From Brevibacillus sp. (GTDB lineage Bacteria > Bacillota > Bacilli > Brevibacillales > Brevibacillaceae), in assembly GCA_017656235.1 (NCBI GenBank), contig JACDOF010000006.1, forward strand, positions 1 through 64,000: 64,000 nt of DNA. Direction: 5' to 3'. Shown one piece after another: positions 29,338 through 37,693 of this stretch. Position 1 is the stretch's first letter. Each line of letters begins with the position of its first letter. The notes beneath the pieces were generated by a model, which made no database searches, had not been told where the DNA came from, and saw only the letters and a program-made list of their open reading frames with translations. Both the position numbers and the translations under genes were made by a program.

Positions 29338-29667
29338 TTACTCTTGGTGAAAGCCCGCTAAAAAATGATAGTGCAGGTGAAATACTTCCTGTCCACCCTC
29401 GCGGCCGCAGTTGTTTACGATGCGAAACCCTTTCAGGTTCAGTTTCTTGGCCAACTGTTGTGCCACCTTGTGTATGTGTCCGATCAGCGGCAGGTCCTCT
29501 TCCGTTACGTCCATCAGGGTCGGAATCGGCTTGCGCGGAATTATCAGCAGGTGGATGGGAGCTTTCGGGGCAATGTCGTGAATCACGATCACCTGCTCGT
29601 CCTCGTACTCAAAGCGGGCGGGAATCTCCTTTTCCATAATCCGGGTGAATACACTTTTTTCCTCCAT
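29338..29667 (-). CDS. HIT-family nucleotide-binding protein (HinT-like)
   Basis: A 109-residue histidine-triad hydrolase. The catalytic HxHxH motif is VFHLHYHFLAG at the C-terminus, with the N-terminal IMEKEIPARFEYEDEQVIVIHDIAPKAPIHLLIIPRKPIP typical of the HinT/PKCI branch, which hydrolyses adenosine phosphoramidates. ATG at 29667 is chosen for GGAGGT 5 bases upstream; the open frame reaches much further without support. It precedes rpsU on the same strand, an arrangement common in Bacillales. Confidence 0.92.
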   Translation of the reverse strand: MEEKSVFTRIMEKEIPARFEYEDEQVIVIHDIAPKAPIHLLIIPRKPIPTLMDVTEEDLPLIGHIHKVAQQLAKKLNLKGFRIVNNCGREGGQEVFHLHYHFLAGFHQE

Positions 29668-29733
29668 AAGACACCTCCAAACATAGTAAGGATAATCGCG
29701 AAATATGTATGTCAGGAACATGCAGCTAGTTAC

Positions 29734-29762
29734 ATGATATCGAATCTGTCCAACACTGACAA
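29734..29762 (-). promoter_or_regulatory. Promoter of the HIT-family gene
   Basis: Minus strand: -35 TTGTCA (29757-29762), 17-base spacer, -10 TATCAT (29734-29739). The -35 lies within an inverted repeat ACTGAC-N7-GTCAGT (29755-29773), which could be an operator shared with the divergent murF. Confidence 0.6.
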
Positions 29763-29851
29763 GAAACGTCAGTCTCTGTTCCCTCCCTCTTGCCACATCC
29801 TGTTCCCCGTGGTAGCATGACTTCGACATGATAACAAAGGAGAGGCCGTTT

Positions 29852-31228
29852 ATGAAACCGATTCCCCTGCGGCAGGTTGCCGTCATGACAGAAGGCCTGC
29901 TGATCAGCGGCAACCCGGAAAAACTTGTCACCTCTGCCCACTTTGACAGCCGCTTGCTGGAAGAAGGGGGCATATTCATTGCCGTCGTTGGTGAACGCGA
30001 CGGACACGACTACCTGTCCGCCGCTGCGGAAAAAGGGGCCTGCGCTGCCCTCATCTCCAATGAAGCAAAGCTGCCGAGCAATCTGCCCGAAGATTTTGGC
30101 GTGATTTTGGTCAACGACACCGTTCGCGCTTTTGAAAAGTGGGGAGGCAAATACCGCCAGCAGTACGACCTGCCGATTATTGCCGTCACCGGCAGCAACG
30201 GCAAGACCACAACCAAGGATATGCTGGCGCACCTGTTGGGGCAGACGATGTCTGTCTACAAGACCTACAAGAGCTTTAACAATCACCTGGGGGTTCCTTA
30301 CTCGCTTTTGCAGTTGGATGAAAGTCACCAGGCAGCCGTTCTGGAATTGGGCATGAACCATGCCGGCGAGATTGACCGTCTCGCTGCCCTCGTCCAACCG
30401 CAGATCAGCGTGATTACCAACATCGGGGATGCCCATATCGAGTATTTCGGCTCACGGCAAAAAATCGCCCTGGCCAAGGGAGAACTGCTTCCCCATACGG
30501 CTGAGGACGGATTGGTTCTGCTCAACGGGGATTCGCCCTACCTGCGGCAAATCGCACACCTCTACACGGGGCGCATCCTGTATTACTCCGTTCAGGGTCC
30601 CGCTGATCTGTGGGCGGAAGAGATCAGGACGGACGAGCGCGGAACGTCCTTTCTTGTCCGTTTTTCTTCTGGAGAATCGTTCACCGCGGCGCTGCCCCTG
30701 TTCGGCAAACACAACGTGGCCAACGCCCTGCCCGCCATAGCCGTTGCCAAAGAACTGGGGCTCACGACAGAACAGGTGAAAGCCGCCCTGGCTTCCGTCC
30801 GTATTTCCGCGATGCGCTTTCAGGTGATTACCGCACCCGGCGGTGCTCTCCTGATCAATGATGCCTACAACGCCAGCCCTGCATCGATGAAAGCCGCGAT
30901 CGAAACGTTTGCGGAGATCTACCCGACAAGGCGAAAAGTGCTGGTGCTGGGGGAGATGTTGGAGTTGGGGGCGGAATCAGCCCGCCTGCACGCTGAAATC
31001 GGTACATACACCAGCCTCTACAAAGAACAGCTCGCGCTTGTGCTCACCATTGGAGAAGCGACGCGGCCGCTGTACGATGCCTATCAGGGCGAGAAACTGC
31101 ATGTCTCCAATAAAGCGGAGGCTGCTGCTGCTCTGCGAGACGTCCTGGATGCCGGCCACGCGATTCTGTTTAAGGCGTCCCGCGGAGTCCGGCTGGAGAC
31201 ACTTGTCGACGAACTCGCCCAGGAGTAA
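29852..31228 (+). CDS. murF: UDP-N-acetylmuramoyl-tripeptide--D-alanyl-D-alanine ligase
   Basis: A 458-residue Mur ligase that adds D-Ala-D-Ala to UDP-MurNAc-tripeptide. The ATP-binding loop is AVTGSNGKTTTKDML, followed by SFNNHLGVPYSLLQL, ELGMNHAGEIDRLA and NIGDAHIEYFGS, then the C-terminal NDAYNASPASMKAAIE. ATG at 29852 has AAGGAGAGG 6 bases upstream. In many Firmicutes murF follows ddl; here ddl is 3 kb away on the opposite strand. A short inverted repeat (31227-31248) follows the stop. Confidence 0.96.
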   Translation: MKPIPLRQVAVMTEGLLISGNPEKLVTSAHFDSRLLEEGGIFIAVVGERDGHDYLSAAAEKGACAALISNEAKLPSNLPEDFGVILVNDTVRAFEKWGGKYRQQYDLPIIAVTGSNGKTTTKDMLAHLLGQTMSVYKTYKSFNNHLGVPYSLLQLDESHQAAVLELGMNHAGEIDRLAALVQPQISVITNIGDAHIEYFGSRQKIALAKGELLPHTAEDGLVLLNGDSPYLRQIAHLYTGRILYYSVQGPADLWAEEIRTDERGTSFLVRFSSGESFTAALPLFGKHNVANALPAIAVAKELGLTTEQVKAALASVRISAMRFQVITAPGGALLINDAYNASPASMKAAIETFAEIYPTRRKVLVLGEMLELGAESARLHAEIGTYTSLYKEQLALVLTIGEATRPLYDAYQGEKLHVSNKAEAAAALRDVLDAGHAILFKASRGVRLETLVDELAQE

Positions 31229-31305
31229 CTCCCAAAAGCGGGAGAGTTATGTTCCACACAACTGCAATCCAAAAAGTGATTCTGTAAGGAGGGTGCATCC
31301 TGCAC

Positions 31306-32022
31306 ATGGAAAGTAGTCTACTCACCATTCTGCTCCTCGGCTTTTGGCTGGGGATCAAACATGCGATCGAACCGGATCACGTGATCGCGGTTTCGACCAT
31401 TGCCAGCCGCAGCCGAAATCTGTGGCGCTCGTCGCTGGCTGGTGTCTACTGGGGGATTGGCCACACCGCCACCCTGTTCATCGTCGGAATCATCCTGATC
31501 CTGATGAAAAGCAGCATTCCCGACAAATGGGCGATGTCGCTGGAGTTCACAGTCGGTGTCATGCTTGTGGGACTGGGACTGTCCAACGCGCTGCTGCTGC
31601 ACCGCCATGGGCAGCAGCCGGAAACGAGACGAATGATTGAGAGCCGGAGAGGTGCCCCATTGTCGTTCAGCACGTTCAAGGAGCATCAGCATGACGATCT
31701 CTCCTACTGGAAGTCGGCGGGAATCGGGTTGGTGCACGGTCTTGCCGGCAGCGCTGCCCTGGTGCTGCTGACCATGGAGCTTGTGCCGAGCGTCTGGGCA
31801 GGCGCCCTGTACATTCTCTGTTTTGGCGCAGGTACGGTGCTCGGGATGCTGCTGTTTACTACCGTGCTTGGTATTCCGTTCGTGTTGACGGTAAACCGCA
31901 CGCGTCTCAACACGGTTTTGACTCAGTTAACCGGTGTGATCAGCATCGTGTTTGGCCTCTACTATATGTACAACCTGGGTGTTACGGAGGGGCTGTTTCG
32001 CCTTTGGCTGCAAATCGAGTAG
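31306..32022 (+). CDS. NiCoT/UreH-like metal permease
   Basis: A 238-residue membrane protein with six or so hydrophobic segments. The first helix holds GIKHAIEPDHVIAVST, the H-x4-D-H type signature of the HoxN/NixA nickel-cobalt transporter and UreH families, and helix II ends GIGHTATLF. A central loop is His- and charge-rich (HRHGQQPETRR, KEHQHDD), as in metal permeases. Nickel or cobalt uptake is a family-level inference. The ATG at 31306 is 13 bases from AGGAGG, rather far; an in-frame CTG at 31300 is 7 bases from it. Confidence 0.8.
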   Translation: MESSLLTILLLGFWLGIKHAIEPDHVIAVSTIASRSRNLWRSSLAGVYWGIGHTATLFIVGIILILMKSSIPDKWAMSLEFTVGVMLVGLGLSNALLLHRHGQQPETRRMIESRRGAPLSFSTFKEHQHDDLSYWKSAGIGLVHGLAGSAALVLLTMELVPSVWAGALYILCFGAGTVLGMLLFTTVLGIPFVLTVNRTRLNTVLTQLTGVISIVFGLYYMYNLGVTEGLFRLWLQIE

Positions 32023-32050
32023 GAGGGGGAGGACAACCCCCATCCCCTCC
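32022..32050 (+). terminator. GC-rich hairpin after the NiCoT-like gene
   Basis: GGAGGGG (32022-32028) pairs with CCCCTCC (32044-32050). No T run follows, so it may be a mRNA-stabilising hairpin or a weak terminator. Confidence 0.4.
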
Positions 32051-32091
32051 CACCACCGTACGTCCCCTTTCTTATACGGCGGTTCATCCAA

Positions 32092-32122
32092 GTAAAAGAG
32101 CCTCTCACACGAAGAGACTCTT
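32092..32122 (-). terminator. Terminator of the marR-MFS operon
   Basis: The minus strand has AAGAG-CTC ... GAG-CTCTT pairing (32096-32122) followed by TTTTACTT, just after the transporter stop. Confidence 0.7.
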
Positions 32123-32135
32123 GATCTTCGCTTAT

Positions 32136-33719
32136 TTACCTTCCCTTCGCCGGTTCCGGCGCCAGCTGGGCCCCTGTTACGGGCGGCATTGCCCGTTTGA
32201 TCATTCTTGCTTTCCCGTAGAAGCTGCCGACCACAATCCCCAACACCACGATGGCAAAAGCGACGAGGAAGACGTGGTTGATGGCGACGGTCATGGCTTG
32301 CTTGAGCAGGGCAAGCAGTTCCACCGGAACGGCTGCTCGCACCTCCTGGTTCAACAGCAGCTGCGGGTTGCTGAATTTCTCCACCTGTGAAGCGAAAGCC
32401 GCCGGTACCCGGGAGGACAGCTTCTGCAGTTGAGCGGTCAGCTCGTGATTGAGAAACACCCCCATCACTGTAACGCCTACCGTACCGCCGATCGAGCGAA
32501 AAAAGACCAGCGAAGAGGTGGCGATTCCGCGAGTGGCTGCGTCCGTGGCGTTTTGCACGGCGATGTTCAGCACCGGGTTCATCGGCCCCATTCCCAGCCC
32601 GATCAGCACCATGTAGGCAATCACCAGCCAGAGCGGCGTATTCACCTCCACCAGAGAGAGCAGGAAAAAACTCGCCGCCATCATAAGCATGCTGTAGAAG
32701 ACGAAACCGCGGTACGAAACTTTGGTCATCAATCGGCCGGAGACCACGCTGCTGACAATCATCGCCAGCATCAGCGGCGTCAATACATAACCGGCGAGCG
32801 ACGCGCTGACCCCGATCACGCCCTGCACGTACAAGGGGATGTAGCTGACTGCGGCAAACATCGCCGCGCCGAGCAGAAAGCCCAACAGCAAGCTGACAGA
32901 AACAATCCGATTGCCGAACAGACGAAGCGGCAGCAGCGGCTCAGGTACCTTCGTCTGTACGTAGAGAAAAAGACCGGTCAGAACCGCGCTCGCAGCGAAC
33001 AAGCCGTTAATCTGCCAGGAGTTCCACGGGAATTCCACGCCGCCCATGATCAGCGCCAGCAAAAATGCGGACATGCCGGCCATCAAGAGCGCCGCGCCGG
33101 TATAATCGACGTACACCTTGCCGGACCCTTTCGATTCCTTCAGGCCGACGGCAATCACCACCATCGCGGCCAATCCGAGCGGCAGGTTGATCCAGAACGC
33201 CCATTTCCACGAAAGGTAATCGGTAATAAATCCACCAATCGCCGGACCGGCAACGCTGGCCAGCCCGAAGACGGCACCAAACAGGCCCTGTATCTTGCCG
33301 CGCTGCTCCGGCGGATACAAGTCGCCGATAATGACGATCGCGATCGGCATCAGGGAGGCACCGCCGATCCCCTGTAGGCCGCGGTAGACGATCAGCTCGG
33401 CGATGGTGGTGGCAAAACCGCACAATACAGAACCGAGGATAAACAACCCCAAACCGATTTGATAGATCAACCGCCGTCCGAACAAGTCGGACAGCTTTCC
33501 GAACAGCGGAACGAAAATCGTGGAGGTCAGCATGTAGGCGGAAAACACCCAGCTGTAGTACGTAAGGCCCCCCAGTTCGGCGACGATCCGCGGCATCGCC
33601 GTGGAAATGATGGTCGTGTCCAAAGCACCAAGCAGCATACCCAACATAAGGGCTGTCATTACCAGGCGCTGGGACGTTTGGTTTTTGCCCTCTGGCAGCG
33701 CATGATTAGCACCGGTCAT
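32136..33719 (-). CDS. MFS drug efflux transporter (DHA2/EmrB-QacA family)
   Basis: A 527-residue 14-segment major facilitator. It has the family motif C region LGALDTTIISTAMPRIVAELGG, motif A GKLSDLFGRR, RGLQGIGGASLMPIA, and GPAIGGFITDYLSWKWAFWINLPLG, all hallmarks of EmrB/QacA proton antiporters. The start ATG at 33719 has GGGAGG 8 bases upstream. It overlaps the upstream marR gene by 14 bases, so the regulator very probably controls it. The substrate is unknown, but hydrophobic or cationic drugs are usual. Confidence 0.92.
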   Translation of the reverse strand: MTGANHALPEGKNQTSQRLVMTALMLGMLLGALDTTIISTAMPRIVAELGGLTYYSWVFSAYMLTSTIFVPLFGKLSDLFGRRLIYQIGLGLFILGSVLCGFATTIAELIVYRGLQGIGGASLMPIAIVIIGDLYPPEQRGKIQGLFGAVFGLASVAGPAIGGFITDYLSWKWAFWINLPLGLAAMVVIAVGLKESKGSGKVYVDYTGAALLMAGMSAFLLALIMGGVEFPWNSWQINGLFAASAVLTGLFLYVQTKVPEPLLPLRLFGNRIVSVSLLLGFLLGAAMFAAVSYIPLYVQGVIGVSASLAGYVLTPLMLAMIVSSVVSGRLMTKVSYRGFVFYSMLMMAASFFLLSLVEVNTPLWLVIAYMVLIGLGMGPMNPVLNIAVQNATDAATRGIATSSLVFFRSIGGTVGVTVMGVFLNHELTAQLQKLSSRVPAAFASQVEKFSNPQLLLNQEVRAAVPVELLALLKQAMTVAINHVFLVAFAIVVLGIVVGSFYGKARMIKRAMPPVTGAQLAPEPAKGR

Positions 33720-34158
33720 GCTTCTCCCCTCCCAAATGTGTTTCCATCGTGTCTGTAATTTCCCGGATGGTGGCAATCATTTCCGCCAACCGTTCTTTTG
33801 GTATTCCGGCCAGGGCCTGCCCTGCCAACCGTTCGAACTCCCGCTTGATCTGCTCCAGCCGCTTCTCCCCTTCTTCCGTCAAGACGACCTGTACGATCCG
33901 CCTGTCTTCCGTACTCCTGACTCGCTTGACCAATCCCTGCTGTTCCAGCTTGTCGGCCATGCCGGTAGCGGCACCCGCCGACAAACCGAAGTGTTCCGAG
34001 ATCTCCGTCATCTTCAACGCTCCAACCTGTGACAGTCGAAACAGCAGGAAGATCAGTCCCTGCGAGAGCATTTCGTCTTTGGTCGCCAGGCATATCAGCC
34101 GTTTCATCTGCAGCTGCAGCGATCGAATGCCCAACAGCAATTCACGGATTTCCGACAT
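33706..34158 (-). CDS. MarR-family transcriptional regulator
   Basis: A 150-residue winged-helix protein. The DNA-binding core reads SQVGALKMTEISEHFGLSAGAATGMADKLEQQGLVKRVRSTEDRRIVQVVLTEEGEKRL, a complete MarR HTH and wing (DRR). The flanking helices form the dimer interface. It is co-transcribed with and overlaps the MFS efflux gene, so autorepression of a drug-responsive operon is likely. The start is uncertain among ATGs at 34158 and 34164 behind GGTGATG. Confidence 0.9.
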   Translation of the reverse strand: MSEIRELLLGIRSLQLQMKRLICLATKDEMLSQGLIFLLFRLSQVGALKMTEISEHFGLSAGAATGMADKLEQQGLVKRVRSTEDRRIVQVVLTEEGEKRLEQIKREFERLAGQALAGIPKERLAEMIATIREITDTMETHLGGEKHDRC

Positions 34159-34218
34159 GATCATCACCAGTTTTTTAGATACTAAATATTTTATTCACTA
34201 AAACTTTTGGCATATAAA

Positions 34219-34247
34219 ATAATAATCGTATCATATGCGGCAGTCAA
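34219..34247 (-). promoter_or_regulatory. marR-MFS promoter
   Basis: Minus strand: -35 TTGACT (34242-34247), 17-base spacer, -10 TATTAT (34219-34224). The 60 bases down to the start codon are very AT-rich with repeated TTTAGT elements (about 34180-34205), a plausible MarR operator area. Confidence 0.7.
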
Positions 34248-34249
34248 CA

Positions 34250-34276
34250 AAAAAATCCGACCAATACTGGTCGGAT
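34250..34276 (-). terminator. Terminator of ddl
   Basis: ATCCGACCA (34255-34263) pairs with TGGTCGGAT (34268-34276), followed by seven T residues on the minus strand. Confidence 0.88.
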
Positions 34277-34306
34277 CAGTCATAGACCTGATGATAGCCC
34301 ATGCAT

Positions 34307-35437
34307 TTATTCAAGCGCTTCCGCCGAAACCTGATTTCGCTGCTTGTCGGCATGCCGCTCCAAAGCCAGCTCCACCAAGCGGTTGATCAGCTCGCTGTAG
34401 GAAATCCCGGCTGCGGCAAACAGCATCGGATACATGGAGTAAGGGGTGAAGCCGGGCATGGTGTTCACTTCGTTGATGTAGAGCTGGTCGTTCTCTTCGT
34501 CCCAGAAGAAGTCGACACGGGACAAGCCGGCGGCATCGATTGCCTGAAACGCCTGTACTGCCAGAGAGGCAATCCGGTCGGCAACATGCTGGGGAATATT
34601 GGCAGGGATTTGCAGTTCGGTGCCCGCCCCTTTGTACTTGGCTTCGTAGTCGTAAAACTCTTTGGTTGCAATCACTTCACCCACAACGGACGTGACCACC
34701 TGCTCATTGCCCAACACGCCGATCTCCAGCTCTCGCCCTTTGATAAAGGCTTCCACGATCAAACGACGATCATATTGCGCAGCCAGCTTCAGTGCTTCCA
34801 ACAGGCCGTCCCGGTCTTTTGCCTTGCTGATGCCCACGCTTGAGCCCATGTTGGCCGGCTTGACAAAACAGGGATAGCCCAATTCCGCTTCGATCTGCCG
34901 GATTACGTCCTCCGAATCGGATTCCACCCGGGAACGAAGCACTCCCAGATACTTTCCCTGGGGCAGACCGGCTTGGGCGAAGACGTTTTTCATCATCCAT
35001 TTATCCATTCCGACTGCCGAGGCCATCACGCCTGACCCGACATAAGGAAGGTTGGCCAACTCCAGCAGCCCCTGCACTGTACCGTCTTCACCGTTAGGAC
35101 CGTGAATCACCGGAAAAATCACATCCACTTCGGTTCCCAGTCCCAAAACCGGTGCGTCTTTTCGCTTCTTCATCAGGACAAGTTGGCCCGTTTGTCCATC
35201 TTTCCCCTCCTCAGCCGCCTCTGGTGCGGCATTGAGCCGAAGCGATTCCACGCTGTTCAGCTTGCCGGCGATCGTCTCACCCTTAATCCAGTTCCCGTCA
35301 AGCTGGACGTAAATCGGTACAACCTCGTATTTGTCAGGATCAACCGCTTGGATGATGGACAGCGCGGTGCGCAGAGATACTTCATGCTCAGATGACTTTC
35401 CTCCGTAGACAACCCCTAAGCGTACTTTTCTCCCCAT
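34307..35437 (-). CDS. ddl: D-alanine--D-alanine ligase
   Basis: A 376-residue ATP-grasp ligase making D-Ala-D-Ala for peptidoglycan. Visible are VVYGGKSSEHEVSLRTA (substrate-binding Glu/Ser), HGPNGEDGTVQGLLELANLPYVGSGVMASAVGMDK, the ATP-grasp CFVKPANMGSSVGISKA, and DFFWDEENDQLYINEVNTMPGFTPYSMYP. The ligand-proximal residues suggest the D-Ala-D-Ala rather than D-Ala-D-Lac type, but this was not tested by alignment. It is a single-gene unit with its own terminator. Confidence 0.95.
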   Translation of the reverse strand: MGRKVRLGVVYGGKSSEHEVSLRTALSIIQAVDPDKYEVVPIYVQLDGNWIKGETIAGKLNSVESLRLNAAPEAAEEGKDGQTGQLVLMKKRKDAPVLGLGTEVDVIFPVIHGPNGEDGTVQGLLELANLPYVGSGVMASAVGMDKWMMKNVFAQAGLPQGKYLGVLRSRVESDSEDVIRQIEAELGYPCFVKPANMGSSVGISKAKDRDGLLEALKLAAQYDRRLIVEAFIKGRELEIGVLGNEQVVTSVVGEVIATKEFYDYEAKYKGAGTELQIPANIPQHVADRIASLAVQAFQAIDAAGLSRVDFFWDEENDQLYINEVNTMPGFTPYSMYPMLFAAAGISYSELINRLVELALERHADKQRNQVSAEALE

Positions 35438-35959
35438 CCGTACTATAACTCCCTTCTCAAGTGAGCAAACCAGATGAAAGCTTTCCGTCCCTGTATGCTA
35501 TGCAGCACGGTTCCTGTTTGCACCTAGCCTGCTCAGCGTCACCCTTTCAGCATACTGGATGAGCAGGGTGAATACAACATCTACTGACTGTTTCTTGGCG
35601 GGTTTCATACGCTATAAACGCTATAAAACGGAGGGATGAGCCATGAATGATTATCTCCTCTACTGCTCCATGGGTGGTTGGCAACGGAGTGAGGGGAGGA
35701 AAATGGCCGCTCTCCTGTCACACGCGTTGACTTGAGACGAACAGGGCATCATACGGTACTGGTCGGAACTAAAAACTCTCGCCGGGAACGAGTGCGGGCC
35801 GTTTTTCGCCTGCGAGCGGTTTGGCCAACCTGCCAGCGAAACGACGTATCCGCTTCTTCGCTGGTTGGCCACCGAAAGCGAGCGCGAAAAACGCCCCACT
35901 CGTGTTCACGATACGTTGTATGGATCTGAAAGGGGGCACTTTCGGCCCCCTTCTTATTC
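35438..35959. repeat. Intergenic region with long palindromic repeat, copy A
   Basis: A 522-base gap. Positions 35786-35907 form a long imperfect palindrome: outer arms GAACGAGTGCGGG ... / ... CCCACTCGTGTTC, inner arms GGCCAACC (35823-35830) and GGTTGGCC (35863-35870), plus GTTTTTCGC/GCGAAAAAC. The same unit recurs at 54.8-55.1 kb with near-identical arms. A separate 31-base piece (35677-35707) is the reverse complement of a piece flanking that second copy. Translations of the antisense frame are coincidental. No transposase is present. Confidence 0.8.
35643..35735 (+). CDS. Possible 30-residue micro-ORF
   Basis: An ATG preceded by CGGAGGGATGAGCC starts a 30-codon frame (MNDYLLYCSMGGWQRSEGRK and on) ending at TGA. 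A TATAAA lies just upstream. It lies within the repeat-bearing gap and its 3' half coincides with the repeat module, so it may simply be a chance frame. Very tentative. Confidence 0.15.
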   Translation: MNDYLLYCSMGGWQRSEGRKMAALLSHALT

Positions 35960-37489
35960 TTAATAAGGATCGATCTCTTTGCCGGTCTCGATGTCCACCA
36001 CCTTGGTCGGCTGCTCTGGCACCGGGATGATCTTGCTGGCGGGAGCCGGCTCCCCTGTTTCCACCCACTTCACCAGGATATCAAAACTTTGATGCACGTA
36101 GGGAAGCAGCGGCTGCAGTTGTTTCTCCGGATCTGTCTTGCTCCAAACCAGACTGTCCACATGGTTGCCCTGCTCGATCAAGTAGAGGCGGTGCAGGTCA
36201 GCTTTTCCGGCCTCGGCCACCAGTGATTGATAAGCGGTTCCGTGTACTTCGGGAAAGATCAAGGCATCCCAGGTCCCAAAGACGGAGATCAGCGGCACCC
36301 GAATGTCGCCGGTGTTCTCCACGGCTGCCACCCGCTTCTTGACATGGCCAGGCCGCTTCTGATAGTCGTAATGCTGATAAATCCAATCAAGACTGCGGTC
36401 ACGATTTCCGTCAGGTGTAAACCTCAAGTAGTCCCGCCAGTCAATGCGGTTGGGTGCGTCCGGATCAAACTCGTCGCGGTAGATGTTAAGCGAGACGAAC
36501 CAGTAAACCAGATCGTGATATGCCCACAGCTTCTCCGAACCTTTTGGCAGACCCGCCCGATACATCTCCTCCCGCGCCTGTTCTTGTGCCTCACCACTGC
36601 CGTAGATCGCCTGTTCGGCGTGATTCACCACGGTGGTAAGCGAGGTGATCAGGTTGGGCGCTTCCGCCCGCCAGAGCACACCTTCCCAGTCGACTCCGCC
36701 ATCGAAGAGCGGAGGTTCTTTCGTTTTTTTCGGATCATCGTGTTCAAGCGCGTAACGGACCACATACCCGCCGTTGGATATGCCGATTGCATACGTGGGA
36801 ATCGGATGCTGCTTGGAAACGAGGCGGCTGGCCGGATTGTCGGCATCAGCGGGGTCAATCAGCCGGTCAGGATAGTTTTTGGCCAGGTAGGTCTGGGCCG
36901 CCTTGGTAAGCTGGCGGAAACGCAGGTGCCACTCGGCCAACGAATCCTCTTCGGCGTACAAAGCATTTTTCACCTTGGCCAATGGATCTGCAGGATCGAT
37001 TTCCCCTTGGGTCCCCTTGTCGATCGCCGCAAACGCATATCCCTTTTCCAATACATAATCGCTGAACAACAGATCGGTCGAGGTCTCCGTGCGGGTGGCA
37101 GGGATGCCGCTTACAACAAGCTTGCCGTTCCACTCTTCCGGCACGCGGATCACAAAGTGGGCATCGTCAAACATGCCATTCACCTGAACCCCTCGCACTT
37201 CACCGGGATTGTACATCTTGTACCAGCCGGTTCCTTCCTCACTGCTGCCCCACTCGTAGGGGATCAGCCCAAGATTTCCATATACGGTGGCCGCCTGGTA
37301 CTGTCGCGGATTTTTGGTCGTCAGCCAGTTGCCGTCCACTCCGTCAAACACGGTTACAGTAACACTGTGCGCGCCGGGTATGACGGGTGAATAGGCCGCC
37401 TGTACAGACCAGCCGGTCGGGGCCAGGGTGAGCAGCGGGATCAGGAATGCGAGACAGGTCGTCAGTGCAGTCCATCTGTTCCTGGACAT
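35960..37489 (-). CDS. Secreted alpha/beta hydrolase of unknown specificity
   Basis: A 509-residue exported protein with a signal peptide ([20 protein letters not shown] ... SVQA). The nucleophile elbow is [19 protein letters not shown] (G-x-S-x-G), an acid is likely in [13 protein letters not shown], and the His in [12 protein letters not shown], giving a Ser-Asp-His triad. The overall organisation resembles tannase-like or oligomer hydrolases, but I cannot name the substrate. Start ATG at 37489 is behind AAGGAGG (9 bases); the open frame extends further without support. Stand-alone gene, followed by the palindromic repeat. Confidence 0.75.
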   Translation of the reverse strand: MSRNRWTALTTCLAFLIPLLTLAPTGWSVQAAYSPVIPGAHSVTVTVFDGVDGNWLTTKNPRQYQAATVYGNLGLIPYEWGSSEEGTGWYKMYNPGEVRGVQVNGMFDDAHFVIRVPEEWNGKLVVSGIPATRTETSTDLLFSDYVLEKGYAFAAIDKGTQGEIDPADPLAKVKNALYAEEDSLAEWHLRFRQLTKAAQTYLAKNYPDRLIDPADADNPASRLVSKQHPIPTYAIGISNGGYVVRYALEHDDPKKTKEPPLFDGGVDWEGVLWRAEAPNLITSLTTVVNHAEQAIYGSGEAQEQAREEMYRAGLPKGSEKLWAYHDLVYWFVSLNIYRDEFDPDAPNRIDWRDYLRFTPDGNRDRSLDWIYQHYDYQKRPGHVKKRVAAVENTGDIRVPLISVFGTWDALIFPEVHGTAYQSLVAEAGKADLHRLYLIEQGNHVDSLVWSKTDPEKQLQPLLPYVHQSFDILVKWVETGEPAPASKIIPVPEQPTKVVDIETGKEIDPY

Positions 37490-37693
37490 CAATACCATCC
37501 TCCTTTGCTGAAAGCGCTTGCTTCCTGTCCTCTCATACAAGCACAACCCGTACCAACGCCCGACAGATGGTGATTGGGGATCGTTCCATAACGTCCCGGC
37601 TAGTAAAGCGGCGAAAAACTGTCGCAGCATTTGGACAGTTTTCCGAAACAAAGTAGCGACATGTCGCCTATTCGCGTCATGCCGCACGTTGGG

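Noticed and set aside
35660-35899. Frame with SLAGWPNRS-type peptide, also present near 54.7-54.9 kb
   Set aside because: The repeated peptide only reflects the repeated palindromic DNA; reading frames are interrupted differently and there are no gene signals.
35749-35920. Interpretation of the palindromic repeats as a CRISPR array or IS element
   Set aside because: There are no regularly spaced direct repeats, no cas genes and no transposase in the window.
36227-37390. 387-residue open frame antisense to the secreted hydrolase
   Set aside because: The minus-strand protein has a signal peptide, ribosome site and hydrolase motifs; the plus frame has none.
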